The notes below the pieces were generated by a model. It searched no databases. It had not been told where the DNA came from and worked only from the letters and a program-made list of their open reading frames with translations. From positions 310,001 through 374,000 of the forward strand of contig JAWVWS010001019.1 in the NCBI GenBank assembly GCA_033807775.1: DNA of 64,000 nucleotides, written 5' to 3'. This stretch comes from Saussurea involucrata. Taxonomy: Eukaryota > Streptophyta > Magnoliopsida > Asterales > Asteraceae. Shown one piece after another: positions 33,225 to 43,742 of the stretch. A program made the translations under genes and the position numbers. Position 1 is the stretch's first letter, and every line of letters starts with the position of its first letter.

Positions 33225-36200
33225 ATGGCTTCCACCGCAAACTCACCGGAGACATCCCCTGTTCACTCCGAGCACTCACAATACCGAACCAGGTCCCCAA
33301 ATCCAGAACAAGAACAAGGCGAATCCATTGATTTCAATCCGACCACCCATCTGCAGTTCTTTATCGAAAATAACCATTTCGAGAACTCATTACCTCTCAA
33401 ACCAAGCAACCACTTCCTTGTGCCCTCAAGAACAACATTTGGGGAAGCACACGCCATTTTACTGAATATCCTTGAAAATCACCGATTGTACACCCTACTA
33501 TCCAAGAATGTCACTTGCATCCGTGCCAGGTATATGAACCAGTTCTGGCAGAGCTGCTATTATGATGTAGAATCAAGGGAGATCAGAGGATGGGTCTCCA
33601 AACCTGATAAATCTGAGAACATGGAACTCAGATTTAACAGAACGATGCTTTCTTTGGAGTTCAATCTGCCAACAAGAGGATTCTTAGGGATTAAGGAGTA
33701 TGCAGAAATCCCTTCTGATAGAGAGCTCTGCGATTTTGCAGAGATGTTAGGTTATAATACCCACCTAACTAAGAGAAATGACTTTACACGAAACCAATTC
33801 CCACATCTGTGGAATACCCTATTCTCGATCCTTAACAGATGCCTCACAGGAAAGGTGGGGAGTCCAGATCAATCCTCACATCAAATCATGTCCATTATGT
33901 ACGGGATTTATTATGACCTACATCTTGACTTCGCAACTCTGATGATGCAAGAGCTAGTGAACGCAATTGATCGTCGCATCTCAACACAGAAGGCAAATGG
34001 TCCAAATGTGCTAGATCTCCCTGCTCTGCAGTTCCAGAGGACTATCGGAGTCATTCTGGAACCTCTGCTACAAATCAACAAATGGAAAATGGAAGGGCCT
34101 GTAGTGAAGACTTACCCCCTGAACAGAATGGCAGCCACAGCATACGCAGAGGGGTATGCGATCTGCAGACCTCTGCCATCCAAGCTTCTATCCTATGCTT
34201 CTGATGAACAACTTAGGATAGAATACATACGCGCTCACATGACTCCAGAACCGAGTCCTTCGACACCCCCACGTCTAGGAGTCCCCCTAGGAACCTTAGT
34301 TGTAGAAAGAATGAGCCCAGAGGAGCACGCAGAAGCTATGGCAAAGCATGAGCAAAAACTGGGAAAGATCACGCAACAGAGGAAAAAGATGATCTCCTCT
34401 GTATCCAAGGCCACAACAACCACTTCCAAACCGAAAAAGGCTCCCAGAGCAAAGAAACCTCCAGAAGGAACCTCTTCAAGTACTGCAAAGATCACTGAAC
34501 CTCGACCAGAAACCATCATTGCATCCTCTGCACCCCCTCCTCAAAAAGAGAAGAAGAAACGCTAGACCAAATCTTCAGAGGAGGGAGCCCCTAAGCCAAA
34601 GAGGAAGAAATCCAAGAAACACAAGACTCCGCTGCAAACTATCATAGAAGAAGTCGTTGCAGAAGAAGGAGCAGCTGCTGAACAACCTCTACCATCCCTC
34701 ACTCCTATTAATTATGCAGACCAAGGTGATTTCTCAGCCTTCCTCGAGCAACACGAGTTTACCAACATATTGGACACCTCTGGATGGACTGCAGGGGCAC
34801 ATCCAATGATGTCAACAGAGGACCAAGTTTCAGATCTTCAAACTTCTGGTAGAGCAAGTTCATCCATGAAAAAGAGTTCTAGTCCTACAGCAGCTGAATT
34901 GGTCAATCCAATAATCCACTCTGAAGAAATCCAAGCGGACTCTCCTACACCAGAAGATGACCCTACAGTAGAAGAACATGGTAACCAGTTTCCCTCCCCT
35001 CCAAGCTATGATCCAGAACTCCAAAACACAGAGGAGATGATCGAAACTGAGGATACCTGGGTGGAGATTCAATCCAAGCCCTCTGCAATTATCTCAGAGG
35101 AGGTCTCTGAGATGGAGGCCAGCGACAAAACTCCAGAAGATATTCATGTCGCTACTCCAGAGGGACTCACACACCCAGATCAACAAAACTATGATGTGCT
35201 ACGAAAAAGCCCAGAGGATATGTGCAACTTTGAAGAGGTAGAGGCTAACAGAGAAACCATTAGGATAGGATGCTCAACAGAGGTAGCAGATGCGGGTACT
35301 GAGGGTGAGATTATGTTAGGGTTCTTAACAGAAGAAGAGGCAAGAAAAGATGTCGTAGATGGAAGAGGCACACAACCCCAACCAACTCCCAGTGCAACCC
35401 ACATTTCTAACACCGCTAGTCTAGTGGCAGAAGGTGTTATTGAAAAAGAACAGCACAGCTCGACCCCGACCCAAACTGATCGGGCAAAGGAAACTGTTTC
35501 TTCCTATGTGCCACTAATAACCGGGGAATCCATTCCGAGGGAGTCCTCTCTAAAGGACTCACCTTTAGTAAGTGATCAATTGCCCCAGATCACATCAAAA
35601 ATCCCCATAGAGGAATTCGTTTCCTCTGCCACGCACACACTCTTAGGTCCCAACAGCTCTTCAGAGGAGCTTAGAAAGCACAATGACGAAGGGACTCTAG
35701 ACAAGTCCCCAAGTCAACTCAAGGATACCTCTGTCCCCACCTCTAGAGTGGATCAGAATAAGGTCCTTGATAGAACCTTCGTAGAGTCTGAAGCTCAAAA
35801 GGCCTCTGCTCTAGGATCGAAGGGAAGTCCTTCCGCTCTCAACGTACAAACAGGGGCGAAAGAAGGCGTCTCAGGAATAGAGACACACTCTGGTGATAGA
35901 TTCGTTCACCCAGAGGTTACACTCAGTCCACATGTCTCAAGGGATGAGTTCCAAACCCTTGTCACCTCTGTGGACACCACATTGAAAGGGTTGAAAAGCT
36001 CTTTTGATTCTTTTGCAGATACCACATCAAGGGCAATCACAGAGCTGACCACCAAAATGGACAACTTGTCCACAGAGGTAAAGAATGCTATGGCCAAAGT
36101 CACTCCTGCAGAAACAACTTCTGCCAAGGCTGAACCGGCCTCCACCTCTGCTCTAGAAACATCCATTGCTGGCCTCTCTAAGTAGCTAAAGAAGGCAAGA

Positions 36201-38258
36201 AAAGCTCAGAAGAATCTACCACAAACCTCTGCTCCAGTAATCACCATTGATGATCTGCAAAAGGCTCTGGATAAAGTCCAAGAGCACACTCTTGATCAAA
36301 CCAAGGCTCTGAAGCCTACATACTATATCACCAGTGCACAAATCACGGAATTAGGTCAAGGTGTTCTAAATCAAATGACCGAATTCATCACAGCCTGCAC
36401 AGCTGCCAACGCGAACTATGTCAAGGACTTTCGAGCTAGCGTGGGAAAACTGCATTTCAACACAGAGGCACAGGTCCAATACCTACTTGGCATCTACGAT
36501 GACTTATGCATAAAAATGCTTGCCGCAGGTGCCTCTCAACTGAAAAAGCCAGAAGCTTCATGCAGGGCAGAGGGTTCACGAGAAAGGAGTCAGGATGACT
36601 CCGCTGATGATTCTGATGGGTCATCAGGTCATCCTGAGGGGGAGAAAACGAGACAAGACAGAGCTGCATCCAGAGGATTACCTGCACCACCACCAATATC
36701 AGCAGAACCAATATCCCAAGCTCCCCCAACTGAAACCCAAGAAGAAACCCAAAAGAAGACCACAGAGGCAACACCCACCTCTGTGGAAACAACCTCAATA
36801 ACCATAGAAGACTTACCATCACCAACCCCCAAAACCACTGAACAAGTACAAATCCTGACATCTTCTGAAGAAGACCAACCCACAAAACAAACAGAAGACA
36901 AACCCCCTTCTCCTAAACCCAAACCACCCAAAACCAAAACCATAGCTCACAAAGAGAATTATTTGAGCAAACCTGTAGAATCCTCACCAACAAAACCCAT
37001 ATCACCACTCAAGCCCTCTAAGAAACCAACAGAGGCAACCCCTACAAAAACTGCAAAAGCACCTCTATCAGCAAAGACCTCAGAAGCACAAGTGCCAAAG
37101 CCGAAAGAGGCAACCACTACAACTAAGACCTCAGAATCTCAACAGATAAAACCAACAGAGGCAACTCAAACCCAACAAGCAGAACAGCCGAAGGCCAAAG
37201 ACAAGGGAAAAGAGATAGTGACAGAGGAACCAAAGAAGAAAAAGACTAGGCATCAACCCATAGAGAAGCTGATGAAGAGTGCTTTCGACGCCTATGTCAC
37301 ACCCAAACCTGAAGAAGAAGACTGGGCCTGCAACTCTCAACCTCTGTTAAACAACCCTATCCTGGATCCAAAGGCTAAACCCACAGAAGACAGAGTTGCC
37401 TAAATTAAAAATCAAATGGATGCTCTACGCAGGCCCATGCCTCCACCTAGTGCACCTCCACGACAAATGGAAGAAGTGGTGTACAGGTACCTCTACAATA
37501 GAACAATCAGAGATCCTCTGCCACCATCCATTCAAGACCCCGATTTTCGTGATGAGCTCGATCACATTTTCAACAAAATGACACCCAAGCCCGTCAACCA
37601 AGTCTACTCAATCTCCAAAATCGACAAAGTCATATACTGTAAGTTCTCTCACACCAGAGCCCCTAAGATCTACTACAATATCTATAAGGTCAAAAGAGTG
37701 GACATAACCGAGAACCAATTCTCAGATGCTGATCTTAGGAATCTAATCCTCTATGACCTACCAGATCTTCTGAACTGGACTAAAAAGAACTACGCAACTG
37801 GAAGTGCCGTTCAGAGGGCATACAGGGTGATCAAGAAAGCTATGCGTGAGAAACTTCGGCTATACAGTCTGGTCGATTTCCAAGTAGCACGAGATCTTAG
37901 AGTAAGAAATCTAAGTCTTAGACCACCAGAAGATGACTGCCCATCCTCTGCCATACCAAACTCAATCGTCACATTCCCAAAGGTTGGGTACGTCTATCAA
38001 GATCCTACTAGGAAGTCGAGACTGTTCCTAGAGATGGACTGTCAAAAATACGCAACAAGCACCTTGATAGAATTTAGAGCTAACCTCATGGAGCATAGAG
38101 GTACGGAGCTCATGGATCAAGCCCTTGCAGATAGATTGATAGAGGTCATCGACTCGGTAATCAACTTCAGAACCCTCTGCATCAAAATCTATCATGAGCT
38201 TAAAGAAGTAGGACTCGACAACAGAAGTATCAACGACTTCCCAAACGCCAATATCTGA
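33225..38258 (+). pseudogene. Third ORF of Copia-2, 1,678 codons with three in-frame stops, unknown function
   Basis: One frame runs from ATG 33225 to TGA 38256-38258. It is broken only by stops at 34563, 36183 and 37401, and no frame change occurs. Residues about 1-400 are globular (QFWQSCYYD, LPTRGFLGIKEYAE, FAEMLGYNT, LWNTLFSILNRCLTGK, GSPDQSSHQIM). About 430-465 is lysine-rich and NLS-like. About 470-890 is acidic and disordered. About 905-985 is coiled coil (SRDEFQTLVTSVDTTLKGLKSS). About 1140-1340 is low complexity with repeated KPTEAT. About 1398-1678 is a second globular part (VYRYLYNRTIRDPL, LLNWTKKNYATGS). No signal peptide or membrane segment is visible, so the position after pol does not make it an envelope. 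Strong frame retention suggests it was once a real protein. Confidence 0.82.
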
Positions 38259-38434
38259 TGTCTTTAACCAGCCTATGCTAACTTTTCCTTTCATCATGTA
38301 ATCAAGTGTAAGTGCCTCTGGCATAACGTTATATGAAAGAAAAGCAAAATCTTTTGAGGTACATTATTTCACCTCTTGTCATGCACTTAGTCTAGAAAAC
38401 CATGCAGTTTTTAATTTTTAATTTTTCAATACTT
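38259..38434 (+). other. Tract between third ORF and terminal purine tract of Copia-2
   Basis: About 180 bases of AT-rich DNA with nothing further recognisable. Confidence 0.5.
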
Positions 38435-38444
38435 AGGGGGAGAT
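38435..38444 (+). other. Terminal polypurine tract of Copia-2
   Basis: AGGGGGAGAT directly before the 3' LTR, the usual plus-strand primer. Confidence 0.85.
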
Positions 38445-39133
38445 TGTTAGCTCCAATCTTTATATTTAAAGAAGTATTGAAAAATAGGCTAAGTGTAAAG
38501 ACACCGACAGAGCTTCTGCCAAGTCTCCGCAGAAGACATTCACAGAGGACAAAGCCACAGAGCTTATGTCACACCTGACAGAGCCTCTGTGGTATTGAAG
38601 ACTTAGAAGAATCTGAAGAATGAAGATCAAGACAAAGACGATCGTGCTTCCCACGTCTTACTATTGTACGAAGATCTTGAAGATCATTCGTATAAGGCTC
38701 GCCATGCTGCCTCCACGTGTCAACCTCTGATAGGTTACAACTTTTGTAGAGTATGGCGCACCACAGTAATGTTGTACTTGTTACTGTTCCACGATAGTGT
38801 CCTTTATACCTTAGTACTTCTTGTCTCCACCTTGTCCCCTATAGAAGTAGTATAAATAGAAGACTCATGTTGAGCTCTTCTATTAACTTTGCACGATACA
38901 CACACCATTAGAGCAGAATTCTTGTATTACCTTCGGTGCTCTTAGGTGTTCTTATTATATCAAATACAGTGAATCATTGAGTTAATTATCTGTGTTAGTT
39001 ACACTTCACGTATTTGATATTGTGTATTTATCTACCAAGTAATACCTCTCTAGTTCGCTAAAACGCTTCCGCACCCTAATCTGTTTGAACTAATAGGTAT
39101 TTATATCATTGTTAAGCAATATAGGAACCAACA
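38445..39133 (+). repeat. 3' LTR of Copia-2
   Basis: 689 bp, TGTTAGCTCC to GAACCAACA, followed by the target duplication GAGGA. Confidence 0.95.
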
Positions 39134-40476
39134 GAGGATATTTGATTTTAATCAAGTGATGACAAAGGACATAAAAGAGATTAAGAAGAAAAGAAGTTGG
39201 TTAGAAGCTGCAAATGCTGATTTGAACCATAAGACTTCTGAAGTTGCTAAGAAAATTTCTAATCATCAAATGGAGATTGCAAAAGAAAGAGAAGAATTTC
39301 TGAAAGAAAAAGACGAGATTGAAAAGGAAAGCAGCATGTACTTAAAGGTTAGAGACGATATTCAAAAAGAAAAAAACATTTTTTGAAAATGAAAAAGCAA
39401 GGTTTTTAAAGAAATTTTCCGGTTTTTCAAAGAAATGTTTTGAAGAAAAGAAAGATATTGAGCTGAAATGCATTAAACTTTCCAAACAAAACTCTGATTT
39501 TGAAAAAGTTTTATTTTTAGAAAAGGAAAAGCTTGAGACAGAGAGATTTGAGTTTGATGTTGAAAGAAAATCTTTTGAAGCAGAGAATGTTGAGCTTTCC
39601 ATGAAGTTATCTGATTTAGAAAAACTATTGGAGAAGGAAAGACAAGTGTTTGCTGAAAAGAAGAATTTATTTGAAAAAGAGAAAAAGACTTTTGAGAAGA
39701 AGAGTGTAGGATTCTTTAATGATTTATCTGACAAGAGGAAGGTTTTGGGAAAGGATTTTAAGACTGAAAGAAAATATTTTGAGGCTGAAATTGTTAAGCT
39801 AATAAGGAAGTTGTCTGCTTTAGCATCAGAAGTTATGAAAGAGTAGAAGAAATCATCTACAGAAGAAGTTTGATTTGATTTTTCGACAAAAGAATGTTCT
39901 GTGCGACAAAGTTTAGAAACTAGAAACAATCAATTTCAAAGTTGAATTATCTGAACAACTTAGTGTCGATACTATTGTTCAATAGCCGTATGATGATTCA
40001 ACTGATTCGGAATGTTCATTCAAAACTGCTTCTGGTTCGACTCATGATATTATTCTTCGAAAAAGTCCGTCAAATCAAGCAATCCTTCAAAAGATCAGAT
40101 GTGCCCTTCTAATATTTTCTATAACCATGCTGCTACAAGTTTAGATATTCCTACTTTTAAGCTTGTGAAGATGGTTTGGAAGATAAAAGGTTCTACTCCT
40201 GAAAGAAATGCGCCAAAGTCATCCGTTCCTACACCTTCAGTGAACAAGAAGAACAATGCTTCTAAAGGTAAGTCTTTTGTTAAACCTAATCTTGTTTATT
40301 CTGCAAATCATTTAATTCGGTTAGCACAAAAGAAAATTTGTTGTTATTACTGTGGAACTCAAGATTTTATTAAGAAAGAAAATGTTCAATTTTGGTATGG
40401 TGCTTATAATATTTCTTCAAATATAACTGCATATAACAATCCAGGACCCAAGTTATGTTGGGTATCAAAATCTACT

Positions 40477-40491
40477 TAATATGTTTTGCAG
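40477..40491 (+). other. gag-type stop and acceptor-like CAG of element B
   Basis: TAATATGTTTTGCAG, the same arrangement as in element A. Confidence 0.45.
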
Positions 40492-43127
40492 GTTCATCAT
40501 GTATAGTGCATAATGCCTAATTATTACAAACACATGACAGGAAAACAGAAGAGAAATGTGCAGATTTGAAGAAGAGTACCTATGCTGAAATATATGCATA
40601 ATTTCAGGGGGAGAAATTCTAACTCTTGATTAAATTTGTTCTTATTGATATTTTTCTTATGTTCGTTTTTGACTTCTGAGTAACTCAGCTCAGGACTCGT
40701 ACTTCAATGTTATTGACTTCTGATTATTTCAGATCAGGATTCGTTCTTCAATGTTTTTGACTTCTGAATACTACAGTTCAGAACTCGTTCTTCAATAATT
40801 GTTGGCTTCTGAATAATTCCGTTCAAAACCCGTTTTTACTGGATGATTGACTTCTAAACATATCAGTTTAGAACTCGTACTTCATTGTTTTTAGACTTTA
40901 ATTGATACATGTACTAATTTTGTTCAATTAAGATCTATTGTAGATTTTGAGGGAGAGCTTATATGATTTTTAATCAATCTATCATAATTTGAGGGGGAGC
41001 TTAAACATCTGACTGTAAGTATATTCTGAACTCAATCTGAGATTGTTTGAAAGAAGGACGACTTTCACGCATGGAAAATGTATTCTTAAATGTTCAAACC
41101 ACTTCTCTATTTCAAAAGGATTTTATAAATTTAGAAGTGTGATTTTAAATGTTTTTCATGTATATCTCAGATGACATCATTATTTTTGACCATGTGTTTC
41201 CAAAGATTAATACTTGTGTATTATCTTTTCTATACTTTCAAGTATTCATACACACCGGTTCAGTTTCCTATTGACTGTGTTATTACCATGTTTCAAAATG
41301 AAACATTTTTCGATGGTAATACTCTCGTTTGTATTCTTAGTTGTTGAGCATCATATATTTTTTCAGTGTGAGAAATTAAACGTTTCATTCAAAGATTGTT
41401 TATATTTGTTCATATAAACATTGTTCAATTCTTTGAAGCCATGAAGGGTTAGGGTGTCACACAAACTTACATGATTATCTTTCATATTTGATCTGATTGA
41501 TACATTGTCACATTCTCAAACAAGTCTTTCGAATTCATTTCATTCATTCATTATTCTTGTTGTGAGAAATCTTCATTGTTCAAATGATCAAATATTCATG
41601 ATAACTATTGTGGAGCATTCATTCTGATGACAATGTTATTCAAATATTGAGATTCATCTTTGTTCAAGCTAAACTGTTGAACAACACGAATTTTTAGGAC
41701 AAAATTTCATGGGAATTAGTGTTTCCTACCCAAGAATTTATCCTTGAGTGATTGAGAGGTATAAATCAAAGAGTGGGGGAGATAACTCACCCGATTGAGT
41801 AATCTCATTGTGCTGAGGTAAAATGAAAACGAGAGTTTGGGTAGAAGTGAGCGGATTAAAAACAGAAAGAGGGTGTGAGAACAGAGTTAAAAGAATAAGA
41901 GAACTCTGCACCAACCATTTTCTGAGTCGGGCAACCACATTACTGATTGGTTCACATTCTTTGGTGACCATCATTGAAACTGGCAGTGGGCCCATGTCAA
42001 CTCTTACTTTAACCCCACCAGCTACTCATTTATTTCTCAACAAAGAAATGTTTCAATTTTTCTTGGGGATGCAACATATAATCTATCCAATCTTCATTCG
42101 GAAGATATGAATATTGAAAAGGAAGGAAATGTGCACCACATTCGCACTTCAATCATGCACATTGAGTCCGTGGAAAACTTGTTGTTGTCTCAACAGTTTA
42201 CACACTTTGATTCTATCTAATTAGAGCATAAGTTGCTTCAATCAATTCTACACTTGCACGTACACACAAGGAATATGTTTTCTTGTCATAACGTTCACAG
42301 AAATTCCTATGTGTTTTTCGATGATTGAAAGCTCTGGAGGAGTGAACATAAAAAAAGCTCCTTTATAAAGTACATCCGTTGTACTAAGTGGCTTTGTGCA
42401 ACTTACAGGCATTTTAACTGTTTCATTCATTGATTCAGGGTTACAACTTTCATTATATCTGAATTTGAAAAGATTAGGATAAACATTTTTGGAATTGACG
42501 GTTAAACAGTTCAAACGATAGAGATTGTTTCTAGTACATTCAAAGACTGTTGAAATTGAATAGGGTTTTGATGATCATGATGCTCACAATCATCAAAAAG
42601 GGGGAGAGAATTTGAAGATTTCAATTTCCGAAAGTCATGGAGATATTTGCCAAAGTCAAAGAAAGGCAAATCAAGATGTTTCGACATGATTCGAGAAATT
42701 TCAAAGTTCAAAGATTGTTGTTGTTTAAGAGATGAAGATAAACAGTTCAATATATTCAAAGCTACAAAGATTCAAAGCTCATTCAAGAATGTTTTCAAAA
42801 CTCAAAGTCAGTTCATGATCAAAGACTGAAGATATTTGTCAAAGCTCAAAGTTGCAAAGATTAGTGATACATAGATATGAAGATTTTGTTTTGAAGACTT
42901 TGATCAACATTACGAAGATTCGAAGTTTATGTTTCGAGACTTTGTGACTATTTGTTTCTGAAGAGCCACATGAAGATTAAATCATTCATAGTGGATTCTT
43001 GAAGATAAATCTTATTCGAAGATTCGTCTAAGATATTTCAAAGAGCTGAAAGTGTTGAAGATCTTAAGATTAAAGTGCTGAAGACTGTTGTCATAAATTT
43101 TTAAATCTTGAATCCATATGGGGAGAT
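40492..43127 (+). other. 3' non-coding region of element B
   Basis: 2.6 kb with no supportable gene. It holds the five-unit hairpin array (40674-40873) and purine tracts such as GGGGGAGAAA near 40609, GAGGGAGAGC near 40950, GAGGGGGAGC near 40992, GGGGGAGAG near 42600 and the terminal GGGGAGAT at 43120-43127. Confidence 0.65.
40674..40873 (+). repeat. Five-unit covarying hairpin array in B (44-45-bp period)
   Basis: Units start at 40674, 40718, 40762, 40807 and 40852. Stems are TTCTGAGT/GCTCAGGA, TTCTGATT/GATCAGGA, TTCTGAAT/GTTCAGAA, TTCTGAAT/GTTCAAAA and TTCTAAAC/GTTTAGAA, with 6-base loops mostly ending TCA. Changes keep pairing by exchange or wobble in four units; unit 4 has one mismatch. 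Each unit is followed by a form of ACTCGTACTTC. Confidence 0.75.
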
Positions 43128-43429
43128 TGTTAGTGCAGAAATGTATTCAAGATTTATATGTAATTGTAAAGATTCAATGTCAAGGTTAAAGGTGTTGTAA
43201 TAGGTTTAAAGAGTCAAAATCAATGTAAGTGTGGTAAAGTCAAAGGTATAAATAGTGAGTTGTAAGGGAGTGTAAGGGGGGACGTATCATTGTAACTAGA
43301 GAGAGCCTTGTAGAGAGATGACTTAGAGAGAGAGTGTAGAGAGAGAAAGTGGATATCACTCATAATATTGTATCTTTCTCTCATTCTATACAAGATCTCA
43401 TTGCAAATTCATTGTTACTTGAATTCACA
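43128..43429 (+). repeat. 3' LTR of element B
   Basis: TGTTAGTGCAG to GAATTCACA, with TATAAATAG at 43247-43255, followed by CTAAG. Confidence 0.88.
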
Positions 43430-43480
43430 CTAAGTATTCTATAGATCGTCATCAAATCACTGAGAGAGTTTAGATCAACA

Positions 43481-43742
43481 GTTTCACTGAATGCCGCTTT
43501 AGATCATAAGTAGACTTGTCTTGTTCGTCAGGTCTTCGGCGCCAGCGATAAACTTGTTTTGGCGCGAGGCTTATCTTCAGATATTACAAGAAAATTTTAC
43601 ATAGGAGGTGTTCAACGATCACTGAACAGACTCAATTTATGATCGCTGGTGGCGAAACACTAATACATACAGATGTTAACTGTAATTTCCACTAAGTATT
43701 TAAAGAGTCGTCATCAAATCACTGAGAGAGTTTGGATCAACA
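43481..43742 (-). repeat. LTR C', right fragment with adjoining purine tract
   Basis: It resumes at the GTTTC duplication and ends GATCAACA at 43742. This LTR end reads TGTTGATCC on the minus strand. The minus strand just before it reads AAATAGGGGTAGAT, a purine tract. C' is therefore a minus-strand 3' LTR whose interior lies to the right. Confidence 0.65.

Larger units (their letters stand above)
24665..39133 (+). mobile_element. Copia-2: complete giant Ty1/copia (Sirevirus-type) element, 14,469 bp
   Basis: Two LTRs of exactly 689 bp (24665-25353 and 38445-39133) differ at about 20 positions by eye and are flanked by the perfect duplication GAGGA (24660-24664 and 39134-39138). Inside are a Met-tRNA primer site, gag, pol in another frame, two internal purine tracts, a conserved promoter-like block, a 1,678-codon third ORF, and a terminal AGGGGGAGAT tract. 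The insertion is in the coiled-coil gene of B. All three genes carry stops, so the copy is not autonomous now. Confidence 0.95.
24361..40479 (+). pseudogene. Coiled-coil Gag-like gene of element B, split by Copia-2 and decayed
   Basis: The left part (24361-24664) reads as charged coiled coil with stops and a frame change. The right part resumes at 39139 (MTKDIKEIKKKRSWLEAA) with a shift near 39385, then EKEKLETERFEFDVERKSFE, and a stop at 39844-39846. The C-terminal part (40099-40479) has PSNIFYNHA, a knuckle-like CYYCGTQDFIKK lacking its final Cys, FWYGAYN, and the ending PGPKLCWVSKST. It is the decayed equivalent of the intact 353-aa gene of A (14822-15883). Confidence 0.75.
22423..43429 (+). 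mobile_element. Element B: non-autonomous LTR retrotransposon interrupted by Copia-2
   Basis: LTRs at 22423-22730 and 43128-43429 are about 95% alike by eye, with flanks CTGAG and CTAAG (one mismatch). Without Copia-2 and its duplication the element is about 6.5 kb. It has a Met-tRNA primer site, a decayed coiled-coil gene, a hairpin array, and a GGGGAGAT purine tract before the 3' LTR. Its plan parallels element A. Its LTRs are more diverged than those of Copia-2 inside it (about 97%), which agrees with the order of insertion. Confidence 0.88.
21572..43480 (-). repeat. Solo LTR C, split by element B
   Basis: On the plus strand it begins TGTTGGTACC and ends GATCAACA. It is flanked by the perfect duplication GTTTC (21567-21571 and 43481-43485). 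Without element B and one CTGAG copy it is about 897 bp. No interior belongs to it, so it is a solo LTR left by recombination. It sits in an LTR of its own family (C'). The sequence GGGGGGTTGAATACAAAC near 21617 and many ATCAGCGATA/TATCGCTGAT motifs are prominent. Confidence 0.8.

Noticed and set aside
36457..36943. Minus-strand frames opposite the third ORF of Copia-2
   Set aside because: They are shadows of the low-complexity Pro/Thr/Glu-rich coding strand.
33225..38258. Calling the third ORF an envelope gene
   Set aside because: Position after pol is the only support. I see no signal peptide, cleavage site or membrane segment.
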